Shown: positions 42,531 through 54,155, numbered from the stretch's first letter. The stretch: DNA of 64,000 bases from Heloderma charlesbogerti (GCA_026122225.1 JANEZZ010002239.1:186001-250000); one strand, 5' to 3'. Program-made: numbers and translations. Notes: generated by a model not told the origin, from the sequence alone.

Positions 42531-42631
42531 GCAAAGCAAGCTGCGAGACCAGGTAAGTGACTTTCGTGCACCCCTACTGGCATCTAACAAATAGCTATTA
42601 TTCAGTTGAATTTAAAATATATTCCTTAGAT

Positions 42632-42735
42632 CAGGAGTGGGCAACTTGTGGCCCTCCAGATGTTTTGGTCTAGAATTCCCATGACCCGTCACCATTGGCT
42701 ATGCTGGCTAAGGCTGATAGAGGTTGTAGGCCAAG
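42632..42735. mobile_element. hAT-type MITE, right end lost
   Basis: CAGGAGTGGGCAACTTGTGG, then GGCCCTCCAGATGTTTTGG, CACCATTGGCTATGCTGGC and GGCTGATAGAGGTTGTAGGCC. It is a member of the family at 956 and 32903. The right end is replaced by a short tandem duplication. Confidence 0.65.
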
Positions 42736-42796
42736 CTGCTTTGGTTCATACCTGATTTGTTGCCCAACAAGCTGCTTTGGTGCATACCTGATTTTT
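42733..42796. repeat. 36-bp-period tandem duplication
   Basis: AAGCTGCTTTGGTTCATACC at 42733 recurs at 42769 with one change (GTGCATACC), each followed by TGATTT. Confidence 0.85.
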
Positions 42797-43413
42797 GGAA
42801 GTGAGACTTATGCTCACCTTGCAGAAAATGCATGTTTCAGGAGCAGCTACCATTCATCCTTTACCGTATTGTAACTAGAAGACTACTCTGCATGGTTCAG
42901 ATATCACGCCAGAACATAATTGTCTTATGCAAATATAGCCAGTCACCACTAAATAATTAAGTACGCAATTTTATGGAATTGCTACCCACTAGATGGAAGC
43001 CTCTGATCCTGGGTTACCCAATGTCTGCTGCTGGCAGGGCAAGAGGAGCAATGGAGGTGATTTTCACCTCTCTGTCCTCACACCCACCCCTCTAGATGGG
43101 CCTCTGAACCCATCTTAGAGAGGTTGTATTCCTGGGGGCAGGGCAGAGCTGGAGAGACCATAGGTTACAATAAATCCTGGCCTCTTCTCTCCCCTCTGTA
43201 CCTTGCCCTGTCTGCCACAATGCCCTCTTTTTGACCTCTACAAGGTTATCTGAGGTCACTTTTCTGACCTCAGGGAGCAACCGCTGTGGTGCTTGCTCCC
43301 CAGGAGGTGGAGAGAGGGATTAAAACACAGAGCCCCCCTCCCAAAGTCATAGCAGTGGCTATAGCTTCAGGAGGGAGATGCTCTCCCAGGGACCATAGGA
43401 TTGCTCTGTAAAC
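42797..43413. other. no gene recognised
   Basis: GC-richer than its surroundings, with purine/pyrimidine blocks (GAGGTGATTTTCACCTC is a short palindrome near 43055). No gene is recognised. Confidence 0.4.
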
Positions 43414-43548
43414 TAGGTGTAGGCAACTTGGTGCTCTCCAGATGTTTTGGACTACAACTCCTATCAGTCCAAGCCAGCATGGCCAATGATCAGGGATTAT
43501 GAAATCGTAGTCCAAAACATCTGAAGGGCACTGAATTGCCTATCCCTG
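43414..43548. mobile_element. hAT-type MITE
   Basis: Left TAGGTGTAGGCAACTTGG and right, inverted, CAGGGATAGGCAATTC. The interior is palindromic (CCAGATGTTTTGGACTACAA against TAGTCCAAAACATCTGAAGG). Flanks CTGTAAAC and AACTAAAC share 5 of 8 bases, a weak duplication. Confidence 0.7.
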
Positions 43549-45752
43549 AACTAAACTATATATCCATACTTGACACCAATAACCCAACTTTAATACACTT
43601 GTTGCAAAAAAGATTAATATACATTTGATCTTATGTACTGAACAGAGATATTATGAAAAATATATGACATACTTTTTACAATTGAATTGCTGATCATTAA
43701 AGACAATAAGTTCCCTTAATGGACTCTCAGAAATTGTGAAGAGGTAGGATTCTTTAAAATTGTGAGTTGATGAGAAACACCTTAATGTGAAATGCAGTTA
43801 GCATTCTTGTAGCAATTGATGTCAGTTATACACTCATCTATTTATTTATTTTTATGATCAGTACCTGAGTAAATTAAGTTTATTTAGAAACTTTGTGTAG
43901 ATTTGCCATGGCAGCTGTCAACATTCTTAAACTGTGCATTTGAATGACTACATTTTATCATCTCTTTTGCTATGTTAAAATGTTTATGCAATAAACTGTA
44001 ATAATTGTCTGTAATAATTGTTAAAGCCATTTAAAGATCACAGGCAGGTGACCTATAATTTCCTTGAATATTTTGGAGCATCCCAAGTCACAAAATGTGC
44101 CACAGCCGAGTTGCTCTTTCAAGCTACTTACCTTCAGTGAGGGATGCTGAGATTTAAAAACAATTAACATTTCTTCAACAATTGCAAGGTTTACAATGTA
44201 AAACTTGTTAACTTTCCTGATATTATTTTCCAGCATAAAGCAAATCTGCAATTCACTCCTATAAATTAAAGTGGAGTTTACGGGGAGAAAAATGAATCAA
44301 GGAACTGACACGTATCTTAATTCTTTTTTTCATTTTAAATTTACATCTGGTTAGTATTGAATGGAACCTTTCATGTTTTAATGATAAATTGTCTTCTGCT
44401 GCAACAATGTCCCCAGACATCTTGTCTCAGCCAAAATGTCTTTGGAGAGCATCTGCTTTTGATCTATGAGATTTTTTAAAAAAATTGTGGATGTAATCTC
44501 CAGCCTGATTTCCACAAAAATGAGTGCTGAAAATTATAGAAGACCTTAGCAGGGAGAATCTGAATATACTTAGTGATAATATTAGCAATTTATATTTAAT
44601 AGTCTCTCCGATCAGTTCCCTTCTAGTTTTCATCATGTATTTTCAATAGCAAGGGAATCAAATAATCTTTCTTGGAAAAAATGATTCTGCCTATGGGACT
44701 TCTGATTGTGTTGAACATGCTATTGAAGGTGAATTTAAACCTTCCCAGGACACACCAGATTGCCTTTTGTCTCAGGGCACAACAAAGATATTACCAAAGC
44801 AATACAGTTAAAAACAGTATTAATATGATACAGGATTTAACTCAATGTGTTCAATGCTGTTCACAGCTAACAACAAGAAAACTGTTTATGTTTCACCAAA
44901 TAAATTGGGCGGCAGGTAATCAAAACACTAAAATCAAATTAAAAGGCTGCATAATCTTGGGATGACATTTCCTCTGATTATGTGAGCATCACAAGTGAAT
45001 TCCTCATGGTTATCTTTTACCAAGCCAAATGCCTGAGTAAAACAATAACAAAAATCCCATCATTGGATTAAATGATGAAAAAGGTTGACAAAAACTATAG
45101 ATGATGATTGCCTGAAGTTCTCATGTGGTCAGGTCACATAATGTCATGCAACCAGTTTGGCAGGAAAAATAATCAAAGCAAGTGAGACGAAGCAAACCAC
45201 AAAGTCTTGGGATGGGCCAACAAACCTGGACCTCAAGCGCTGATTTTTTTAAAAAAAAATCAGTGTTATTCTTAAACAAGAAAAAGACCTATTCATTTCA
45301 GGTTTATTTCCAAATTTCTCATATACCATCGGTGCACTTTCAGCCAAGTACGTAGCTTCTTCTCTTGTTTCACTCTTTTATTTCTAAAATGAAAATTTAG
45401 AAATTTTCATAGCTCAAGCTATGGGGATCAAGCTGACTCCACACCCCTTCATTTGGAACTCTCAATCATTAACCAAATAAAGGTCATGGTGGCCCATTTG
45501 TAGTCATCCCACAGTGGGGTCCACTTTGAAATGTGTGGTCTAGACAAATGAACTCTGATACCACTAGACTTTCAGCAAGCAAGAATTTTGCATAAATGGA
45601 AGGGGCAGCATCATCGTCCAGCATGTGTTGAACATCTTCAGACAACCAAGTTCCCTGTAGTTCATCCCACCATCTGGTCTCTGCAAATTCACTGTGTGAT
45701 TGTTGTCTGAAACTATCCAGGCATGCAAGGGTAGTCACAGAATGAATTATTA

Positions 45753-45785
<33 letters not shown>

Positions 45786-46189
45786 GTTGTTGTCATTTTG
45801 GTTCACATTAATGCTAAAGTTAGATGAGAAAATATTCGTTTTGGTTTTGGTTAGTTGTGCGGTTTTAGCTGGAATAAGAAACAGGATGGTGGGGTGAAAA
45901 CAGAAACCTGTACAAATCATCTTGCCAAGAAAAGGCTGATGACATGTGTCATCTAGTTATATCAAGCAGCTAGACTACAGCTACAGTTCTATAAAGCTAA
46001 AAACAGCAACTACAGCAAAAGCAAGTAAAGTGTTTGACAGTCATCTTCACTTCTCTTATTCTGATTCCATGGCATCTGTTAGTTTCAATGCCCCCTGGGA
46101 ATAGGATTTGGTAGAGTGTGTCTGTCTGTTTACAAGAATCAGGTGCTCACTAGTTTAGCTACTGACAATCAAAGTTACAGGGAGCACGT
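43549..46189. other. apparently unique AT-rich DNA, no gene recognised
   Basis: About 2.6 kb without placed repeats apart from (TTA)n at 45756-45790. No convincing exon. Confidence 0.4.
45756..45795. repeat. (ATT)n microsatellite
   Basis: About ten ATT units turning into GTT units at the right. Confidence 0.9.
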
Positions 46190-46262
46190 TACATTTTTGT
46201 GAACTGCCCAGGGAGCTCTGGCTGTTGGGTGGTATAGAAATGAAATAAATACATAAATAAAA
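46190..46262 (+). mobile_element. L2 3' tail only (copy A subfamily)
   Basis: GTGAACTGCCCAGGGAGCTC..GGCTGTTGGGTGGTATAGAAATG then AAATAAATACATAAATAAA. It is nearly the same as the tail of the 2996 copy. Confidence 0.8.
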
Positions 46263-46745
46263 ACCTTGTTACAGCAGCTTCACTGGCTATCTGAGCACAA
46301 TTTAAAGTGCTGGTTATTACCTATAAATCCCTATACAGCTTGGGACCAAGCTACCTGAAAGACCACCTTCTCCCATACAAGCCTGCCCAGGTCTTAAGAT
46401 CTTCCAGAGACGCCATTCTCTCAGTACCGCTGCCTTCAGAGATACATTTGGTGGCAACATCAGAGAACACCATGGCTTCTCCCAAGATGTGAAGTTCTTT
46501 GTTGTCCTTCTCCCAGCAGGCAAAGACATTTTTATTCAAGCAGGCCTTCGGCATGTAAGTGAGTCTGTCAGGTTGAGTGCTTTTAATTTTTTATTATCTT
46601 ATTGTTGTGTTTTTAATTGTGCTTTAATGTATTTGGTTTATTATTTTAATCAGCTTTTATTTATCTATGATTGTAAGCCACCAGGAGTGCTATTTTCTTG
46701 GTAGAAATGCAGGTTACAGATCAAATACATACATACATAAATAAC
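46263..46745 (+). mobile_element. L2-type LINE 3' end, joined to the previous tail
   Basis: The frame at 46307-46492 reads TYKSLYSLGPSYLKDHLLPY, a typical L2 C-terminal segment, then breaks. The UTR continues to the tail ATTGTAAGCCACCAGGAGTG..TTGGTAGAAATGCAGG and a (ACAT)n tail at 46723-46740. It sits head-to-tail behind the tail above, so two L2 insertions lie in tandem. Confidence 0.72.
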
Positions 46746-47609
46746 AAAATCTGAATGAAAAGTAGCCAGCAAAAAATGTGTTACTTGGAGAACTAGATTC
46801 AGAGGATCAGAATGCTTTTGTGTGTGGTTCAAAATCTTTGTGTATCGTGGAATTATTTTCTTGAAGCTGCTTTGCCCTCCCCACACTAATGTAATACTCC
46901 GAAATACGGAATGCCAAAATGTATTACTGATGGTTTTACTGACTGGAAAAACTCTTAAGCAAAACCCAAATACTTTTAGGATGTTATAAAACTTGACTGG
47001 TGGGATGAAAAAGTGGTTAGGCTGGAACTCTACAAGAGTTCTAACCCTCTATGAGCCTCATTTGTTTTAGGAAGTGCTTGTGGCTTAGGGAGATAAGTCA
47101 AGTTTAGAAACTATTTTCCAGTTCTCCGGGGAGCTTTGATCAAACAAAAATGGCCAGGTTAGGTAACTGGAGAGCTAGCTAATCTGTAATTTAAGTGAGC
47201 TGAGCTAGACTATTTGTAATATATCCTAGATAGTGTAGGGTGGTTAAATTCCAAATGTCCTCTTTTTTTTCAGCATCAACTTTGGGTGGCCCAAATTCCT
47301 GGGGAAAAATCAAAGCATAGAATGGTAGGGATGGAGCAAATCTAGCAATCCATTCCATTCCCTTATATTGAGCCATGATTCATTAGACCTTACCCCACCC
47401 TGCAACCTGCCTGTTCCACTCACATATACACAAAATACCTACCTGGTATCTCCTTAAAAACTGGATTAACAGGCATACATTTAGTCTCTTCACAAGCCCC
47501 ATTAGCTTATTTTCCTTCTCAAAACACCTTAATTCATTTTCAGAAGCCTATCAGCTTTGCCTCCTTTAAACACTATGGTCCAGTATAGTGATCCAGTACC
47601 AGGCTCATG
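46746..47609. other. no gene recognised
   Basis: Nothing recognised. Confidence 0.4.
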
Positions 47610-47945
47610 TAATGGGGCTTGCATAAGCTGACTTCCCTGCCCTCTCCTCCCCACAGTTGCCCCCTAAAAATGCTCCCCTGAGGGCTGGTGGACTCTGAAT
47701 GGGGTGAGTTATGACACGGGGTGGGGGAGAAGAGGGATCCCTGAAAATCTAGTGGAGGCATGTTTATGAGTGGGATCTCCATCCATGGCCTTTTCTCCAT
47801 CCAAGTTTGGAGGATCCCCACTTCCCCCTGCACCACAATCCCACCCCATTCAGCAGGTCCCCTGATCCTCAGTGAAGCATTTTCAGGGGGCTGCCATTGG
47901 GAGGAAGGGGTGAAGAAATTAGCGTTCACCAGCCCACAATGCACA
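47610..47945. repeat. ~340-bp imperfect inverted repeat
   Basis: The arm at about 47610-47705 (TGGGGCTTGCATAAGC, CCTCTCCTCCCC, TTGCCCCCTAAAAATGCTCC, CTGAATGGGG) pairs with the arm at about 47845-47945 (CCCCATTCAGCAGG, GAAGCATTTTCAGGGGGC, GAGGAAGGGG, AGCCCACAATGC). The centre is unpaired, about 140 bp. This is the shape of a folded MITE; I found no clear ends or duplication. Frames on either strand here are by-products. Confidence 0.6.
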
Positions 47946-48054
47946 CTTCTCTGGATCCAACCCTATATGCTTTGGATTTTCAAAACAGATAAAAAATAAT
48001 GCAAAGCAAATAAAAGATCTTCCTCTGTGGCCCTCTTCTGGGTGCCCCCACTGG

Positions 48055-48410
48055 TGAAGTGATATAGGCAGCTACTGGAGAGAGTACTTTTTCCATGGTG
48101 ATCCCTCTTCTTTGGAACAGCCTCTCCAAACAGATCAATGAGGCACCTTCACCTTTACTGATGGCATTCAATAGAAAGGTTAAAACTTTTCTTTTTAATG
48201 AGACCTTTGTCTGATTGATGGATTCCTGTAATGTAGGTGTACTGTTTCATCATTTAGGATTTGTATGTGTATTGGGGAGGGGGGAGTTAATGCTGTTTAA
48301 TGTTTTTTGTTGCTTTTCTGTTTTTATTGGTAGTTTTCTAAAATTAATTAAATTAATTTTAATTTATTTCCTTTTTCCAGAAAATGTCTGAAATAAACTT
48401 TTCATTTTTT
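48055..48410 (+). mobile_element. old L2-type LINE 3' end
   Basis: CTGGAGAGAGTACTTTTTCC, ATCCCTCTTCTTTGGAACAG (LWNxL relic) and CAATAGAAAGGTTAAAACTT reflect the L2 C-terminus; a T-rich UTR follows. Heavily decayed. Confidence 0.5.
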
Positions 48411-51400
48411 AAAAAAATGCAAAGCGGTTCTCACAATAAAATGATAAAATATTAATAAAATAAAATGGCATTAAATATTAACATTATCATAATTTGGTGT
48501 ATGGGGACACATGGAGAAAAGCAACTCATAATTATAACAAATAAATTACATTTTCTGTACCTAGCCTGGCAGGAATATACACTTCCTTTTGGAACAGCCT
48601 TAAAACAAACCCTTAAGCCACTGAAATGAAAAACACAATCAAGACACCCCACCCCCAGCCCCCATTCCTGGCAGCATTCATTCCTGTTCACTGCTGTGGG
48701 TTCCTCTGCTTGAATGGAGTTACTTTTAAGCTGCTAATGCATACCAATTTCTTCATAAGCTCCAAGGCACAAGAGGTTAAGAAGATTTTGATATAAGAGC
48801 CAACAAGGAATATTTTATTTAAGAAAGCCATGCATCACGGGCTGCATGTGAAAAGACGATGAACGGTGGGGGCAGATGAAAGGTGGATCAGGATTGGGCA
48901 TGATGATGACAGTAAAGAGAAATTAAATACACTTCAGGGAAATGGAAGTCATAATCATATTGGTTTTGCAGCTCATGAATACTGAAAGGCTGACGAGAAG
49001 AAACAGAGGAGAGCCCTGAAAAGCAGATTTTAGGGCCCCAAGAGTTCTGATCAGACATTCAACCCCTTCCCTTACAAATGTATGAGGGTATCCAGGACCC
49101 TTCCCCTCTCTTTGATTTACATGCTCTACTACATGTTATAGTGTGAGAATGCAGCATAGGGTTATACTGAGCCAGCTCCATTCCGTACTGTGTGGCCACT
49201 CTGCAAAAATCACAGCTACTGTGGAACTGACTGTGAAAGAACAAGATTTAACTTTTTTACTGTCCTAAAATGAGACTTCGGAAATGTTGGCATTCCTTGA
49301 AAATGTTTCCACATAGGTCTTGCTACCTGCTTTCAATTGTGCTACTGGAAGAAGATGCCAGACATTCCCACAGTTAGTGAATTAGTGAGCAGGGCTAGAT
49401 AAATAATTAGACTAAATAATCCATGGAATAGCACTCATGCCAAAATTAGGGATCTTGCTATGGCATAATAATCTGGTAATTTTCCAGCAAGGAGACTGCT
49501 ATTTTTTTTTCCTTTAACTGAATTAATAGAGATCTGGACTCTCCCCTTGTTCAGTCCCAGAAATAAGGCACCACAACCCATCTCAGGTTCATAACATTCC
49601 TATCCACCATGTTATTGATCAAACTCTACATTACTACGGAAAGCAGAAGTGGGGGTGCAGAGGTTGTTCCTAAATTTCATGGGCTTGAGACATTGACTTG
49701 GGGAGAGATCAATCCTGAAATAAATAATTCTCTAATTCTCTTTTTCATTCCTTAAGCCAAGACCGCCACCGCTGTCATCTGCAATATTCTCTTGGCTTGG
49801 TTTCCTTTTTTATTCATGCAAGTCTGATTACAACATATGGCCATCTCTGAAAATTGACAGAGTACATCCCTTCCCATTTTATGTAATGTTTTATTGGAAC
49901 CTCATCACATTTTAAAGCCTCATCAGTGATAACCAAGTAGTGGAAAACGTCTCCAATTTAAAAACCAAGGCCCACGAATTCTCGCCCCCAAATTTCCATC
50001 ACTTCATGCCAAAATGACTGCTATGTTTTTAAAGTTCTAGTTTTGATGATCCCCTTCACTCATGATCTGTCTCAGAACTTATTTGATGGTGAGACAGATG
50101 AAGACGCATCTGAAAAAGATTACTAGAGGCCATCGCTATGCAACAGACTACACTGTAGTTACTCACTTTAAAGCATGTAGAACACACATTGAAATAATAA
50201 CACAGGATGCACATTGACTTTAACTGTGTTACAGATCAAGGTCATCTACATCTTTTGGTCACATGTTTGTGTGTCCAATACAATTAAATAATTCATCCCA
50301 AACATTGGCTCTTTCTCATTAATACTTCCACACTGCTGAATGCAAATTCAGCCAAGGGTCAGTCTGTGTGTTATAGGGGCAGCATTATTGACATGCCTAT
50401 AATGGTAGAATAACGAGTTCACATGGAAAGGCACATAACATGGTTACTCCCCATGCCAGTATTACCCTCCCCCAAGTGACAATAGAATGGAAAGTAACCA
50501 TGTTCTTAGGCCATCCTACATGATCTAGCTCTTCTAATGTTTTTGGAATGGAGTTGAAACCAAAGGGGGGGGGGCGTGTCAAGCACAGTGTGCTTGCAAT
50601 GCAAAATCCAGACTGTTTACATACACACACACTACAAAAAGAGGTGACATTGGCCAGAGATTTTCACAAGGCTAATCCTTCGCAAGTCTAATCACATCAA
50701 GCTCACTTATGTATCTTAGTCACACATCTGTGTATCTAAAACAATCAAATAGTAGCATGTATTTCATGCTACTTTTTCATTCCTTTAAGAGTCCACCCAT
50801 CCCAGAATGCAGTTTGCTGACCTATGCATTTCATCAAATCATGTACCAAAAGGTGCATTAGGATTCTCTCAGTCTTCTTCCTAAGAAGCAATTGTGTTTG
50901 AAGGAAGTGAATGTGAATTTTAAATTTCATGTTGTTCTTGTTTTGCAATACGGGGAAGTAGAGGGTTGTTTTATTTGATTCATTATTGAGTAACACACTT
51001 CTAGGTGTTTGTCTATTAACCTACCCCAGCTATTACTTTAAATTCAAGGCACTTCTGTGGTCTTGGTTTTAGTAAAACAATATTATGTCTTGCCTATGTA
51101 TATATTTTACACAAAATCCCCATGGTTACTTCATGCCTTCATCAGGGTCACTCATGCTAGAACTGCTAGGTCATCCATGGTCAGAGTGTAGAAAGAGGTA
51201 AGCACCCATTACTCATGCGCATAAGCACACATATTTAAGTTCAGTTACTCAAGGTGAAATACAATGTGGCAAGAGTGGACTACCACTCATGCAACAGACC
51301 TTTCCCCTTTTCTCCTTTACCCTGCAGCTCCCCGTGACCCCCACAATCTGCTCCCAACCCTCTGGAGAAGATTTTTGAGAGTGCTGAAAGTCACAGTAAA

Positions 51401-51740
51401 ATAAGACACTGCAAGGATATAATACCTTTCTTCTTCTGCCCCAAAGCACAAGCCAGTGGCAGCACTTGTATATATGGATGGAGCTGATTAGTAGTAATAT
51501 ATTGGTGGTAATAAATCAGCCAAGGTGCTATATTACGGCTATTTTAACATAAACATCTGTGAACGTATAAGCTAGCAGTCACAAATCATTTATTAAGATC
51601 CACAGACTATTCACTCTAGAATATTCCTTGAGTACTTCCATACCTTTCAGAGTGACCCTAGGGAGAACAATCCAGGTGGTTTCTGGATTACAGCTTTCCA
51701 CTGACTTCAATAAGACCAGGGCTGCCACGGCCCCAAAACA
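48411..51740. other. apparently unique DNA, no gene recognised
   Basis: About 3.3 kb in which I recognise no repeat or exon. Two phrases recur loosely at 50215-50300 and 50650-50740 (CAAGGTCATCTA/CAAGTCTAATCA and CACATGTTTGTGTGTCC / CACATCTGTGTATCT), which may be a weak old duplication. Confidence 0.4.
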
Positions 51741-51748
51741 CCATAGCC

Positions 51749-51882
51749 CAGCCATCCCAGCCTGGTGCCCTTCAGATGTTTTGGACTTCAGCTCCCATCA
51801 GCCCAAGCCAGCATAACCAGTGGTCAGGAATACTGGGAATTATCACACAAAACATCTGGGAGGGACCAGTTGGGGAAGGCTG
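51749..51882. mobile_element. hAT-type MITE, 134 bp
   Basis: CAGCCATCCCAGCCTGGTGC at the left, AGTTGGGGAAGGCTG at the right. Flanks CCATAGCC (51741-51748) and CCACAGCC (51883-51890) agree at 7 of 8 positions. The interior is the CAGATGTTTTGGACT..CCCATCAGCCC motif with its inverse. Confidence 0.8.
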
Positions 51883-51890
51883 CCACAGCC

Positions 51891-52082
51891 TGATGATTTC
51901 AATTTGACTCTATGTCAGAAGTTCCATAAAAATTTTATTGTAAAAACTATACGCCTATAAATGATCCTCTTTAGTCTTTTTGGTATGCTTCCCAGGAGCA
52001 ATCAGACTCAGAGTGGCTTCATTTGACTTCTCTTCCTTCTTCACTTGCTGGTACTAGAACATATGTTTTAGGCACCCTTATT
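51891..52082. other. no gene recognised
   Basis: Short spacer. Confidence 0.4.
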
Positions 52083-52330
52083 GATTGATTGATTGATTGA
52101 CTGATTGCATTTATATCCCACCTTTTTTCCTCTAAGGAACTCAAGGCAGCGTACATAATTCTTCTCCTCCATTTTATCCTCACAACAACAACCCTGTGAG
52201 GTAGGTTGGGCTGAGAGTCTGTGACTGGCCCAAAGTCACCCAGTGAGCTTCCATGGCCAAGTGGGGACTAGAACTCAGATCTGCTGGCTCCCAGTCCAAC
52301 ACTCTAGCCACTACACAGCACTGCCTCTTA
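52083..52330 (-). mobile_element. CORE/MIR-like SINE with (GATT)n-type tail
   Basis: On the minus strand: GTAGTGGCTAGAGTGTTGG (A box region), GAGTTCTAGTCCCCACTTGG (B box region), then GGGTGACTTTGGGCCAGTC and ACCTCACAGGGTTG, the CORE block known from MIR elements. It ends GGTGGGATATAAATGCAATC followed by CAATCAATCAAT. The tRNA head, CORE body and LINE-like tail are all recognisable. Confidence 0.85.
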
Positions 52331-52441
52331 CACATTTCACTGGTGTAAGATAATAGCAATGACAGTACTTTGTGTTCATTGGTCACATATACACTTGCAA
52401 GGATGAAAGCAGGAGAGAGGGAGGCTTTCTGAAGAACTCCA

Positions 52442-52560
52442 TCATAGAATCATAGAATAGTAGGGTTGGAAGGGGCCTACAAGAGCACTGAGTCCAACCC
52501 CTGCTCAATGCAGGAATCCAAGTCAGAGCATCAAACAATGGCATAGCCACAAGAACAGTT
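52442..52560 (-). mobile_element. CR1 3' end
   Basis: CATAGAATCATAGAATAGTA (the 8-bp tail repeat of CR1, reversed), then GGTTGGAAGGGGCCTACAAG and GAGTCCAACCCCTGCTC. This is the 3' terminal signature known from bird and reptile CR1. Confidence 0.88.
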
Positions 52561-52897
52561 CCTTTAGCCCCTTAACATGCATTAGCTCCTGTTCTAATCC
52601 AGCTGAAGGAAGGCAAGAGTGAGCAGATGTGCAGTTTTCTCAGCACATGCCCTACTTCTGAGCTCATATGAACATTTCCAGTATCAGGTTGCAATCCTGA
52701 CAATATTGATGTGAGAGTAATTCAGGGAAATTGCTTCGAAACAGATACACTTAGGATTAAGCTCTTCATGCTAGTGGCTCAACCCCTCCTGATTCTGCCT
52801 CGCTAGGTAAAAGGGCTGTATTCATACAAACAGCAAAGCAACTCCTTCATACTTTCAAGATTATTTTTTTAAAAGACAACAAATTTTGTTACAAAGA
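52561..52897. other. no gene recognised
   Basis: Nothing recognised. Confidence 0.4.
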
Positions 52898-53124
52898 GCA
52901 GGTGTGGTGTAGCAGTTAGTGTTGGACTGGGACTTGGGAGATCTGGGTTCTAGTCCCCACTCGGCCACGAAGCTGACTCATTGACTTTGGGCCAGTCACT
53001 GCCTCTCAGTCTAACCTACCTCACAGGGTTGTTGTGAGGATAAAATAAAGAGGAGAACTATGTGGGATATAAATGTAACAGCCACCACCACCACCAAAAG
53101 CAAAGGGAAATAAGAACAACAACA

Positions 53125-53157
<33 letters not shown>

Positions 53158-53158
53158 G
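52898..53158 (+). mobile_element. CORE/MIR-like SINE, plus copy
   Basis: GGTGTAGCAGTTAGTGTTGG, GGGTTCTAGTCCCCACTCGG, TTGGGCCAGTCACTGCCTC, ACCTCACAGGGTTGTTGTG and GGGATATAAATGTAAC, then (CCA)n and (AAT)n (53125-53158) as a degenerate tail. It is the same family as 52083-52330 and lies about 570 bp away in the opposite orientation. Confidence 0.87.
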
Positions 53159-53689
53159 GCAACAACATTATTCATTTCCAATATAAAATCACAACTGCAC
53201 ACACTAACTCATATAAGAAAGTGTTAGCAATGTAGAACCCAAAAGACTCTGGATATTGTGAGGACCACAGTGCTGCTTGAGGGCACAGATGCCTCCCTCA
53301 CAGGGGGCACAGCCCAAGCTTCATCTATTCTGTTCAGGCACTCAAGCCCCCACCCACCCACATTAAGATGCCATATAACTTGTATTTTCATTCTTTGATT
53401 AGATAGCAAGCTTTTACTTAGGTCATTTTACTCTAGCTGTTCTACAAGCATATCAGTGATGGACTTAAGAATTATAATGAGTGAGTTTCTTTAGTGATCT
53501 TGTGATATTGTTATGTACGCTCTTATTTTTGTTGCTTTAAAAAAAACTATTTCAAAATAAAATAAAATTTCATGATGAAAGGGGAGGGGCAAGGTCACCT
53601 CATTGTTGGCTAGTCTTAGCGGGTCTGTGGTAGTGACTGGTGTGGATGGTGTCTTAGGTTGCACCAGCCTGATTGACTGGTGTTGGGCA

Positions 53690-54155
53690 CCCAGATTAGA
53701 CAAGGGTGGTTTCAGGGGTGTGTGTTCTGTGCTTTGACACTCCCTTTCTTACCTCCACACTCCACAAGTCAGGAAGGAGCTCCCTGCTCACAGCCAGTGT
53801 GCAATTGCCCTCTCATTTTTTCCACCTTTCCTCAGCCAGGAGAGCTTTAAACATGAGAGAGGGATTCTCAGTACAGGAACCCCAGCTGTGGAACTACCTC
53901 CCGTCTTGTATATGGGCAGTGCCAAGTCTTACAAGCTTTTGCCACCAGCTAAAGACTTATTTTTTATCAAGGATTTTGACCGAATTTTCCTCTTTTCTTT
54001 CCTGCATCATGTAAAATGTTATTTACCTCTTACTGTTCTCCCCTGTTTCAATTTTGTTTTATGTCAATATGATGTTAATTTACTGGATTTTATTGCTTGT
54101 ATCCCACTTTGGGATTATTCTATAATGAAAAGCAGGACATAAATTTCTTAACTAC
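53690..54155 (+). mobile_element. L2-type LINE 3' end
   Basis: CAGGAACCCCAGCTGTGGAA (LWN relic), then CAGCTAAAGACTTATTTTT and a T-rich UTR, then the tail TTGTATCCCACTTTGGG..GAAAAGCAGGACATAAAT. Decayed. Confidence 0.55.

Larger units (their letters stand above)
41612..42576. mobile_element. nested-palindrome hAT-like element, 965 bp
   Basis: Ends are TAGGGATG and, inverted, TAGGGGTGCACGAAA. A perfect 8-bp duplication CTGGCATC flanks it (41604-41611 and 42577-42584). From left to right: a terminal hairpin (GAATTTCTCCCCGAAAC pairs with its inverse at 41684-41700), a C-rich run, GGGATGGGACTTACCT, a CCGGTC..GACCGG stem, then a near-perfect inverted repeat with arms 41871-42105 and 42111-42347 around TATTT. 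Each arm contains two 36-bp palindromes, an AATGGCGGC hairpin and a TAGTCTACG stem. On the right follow three to four 41-43-bp GC-rich tandem units (42376-42530) and AGGTAAGT at 42551-42558. No frame looks like a transposase. Known: 8-bp duplications fit hAT. Inferred: non-autonomous hAT. Confidence 0.8.

Noticed and set aside
47329..47345. Another TAGGGATG-type element end
   Set aside because: TAGGGATGGAGC is present but no inverted partner and no 8-bp duplication were found nearby.
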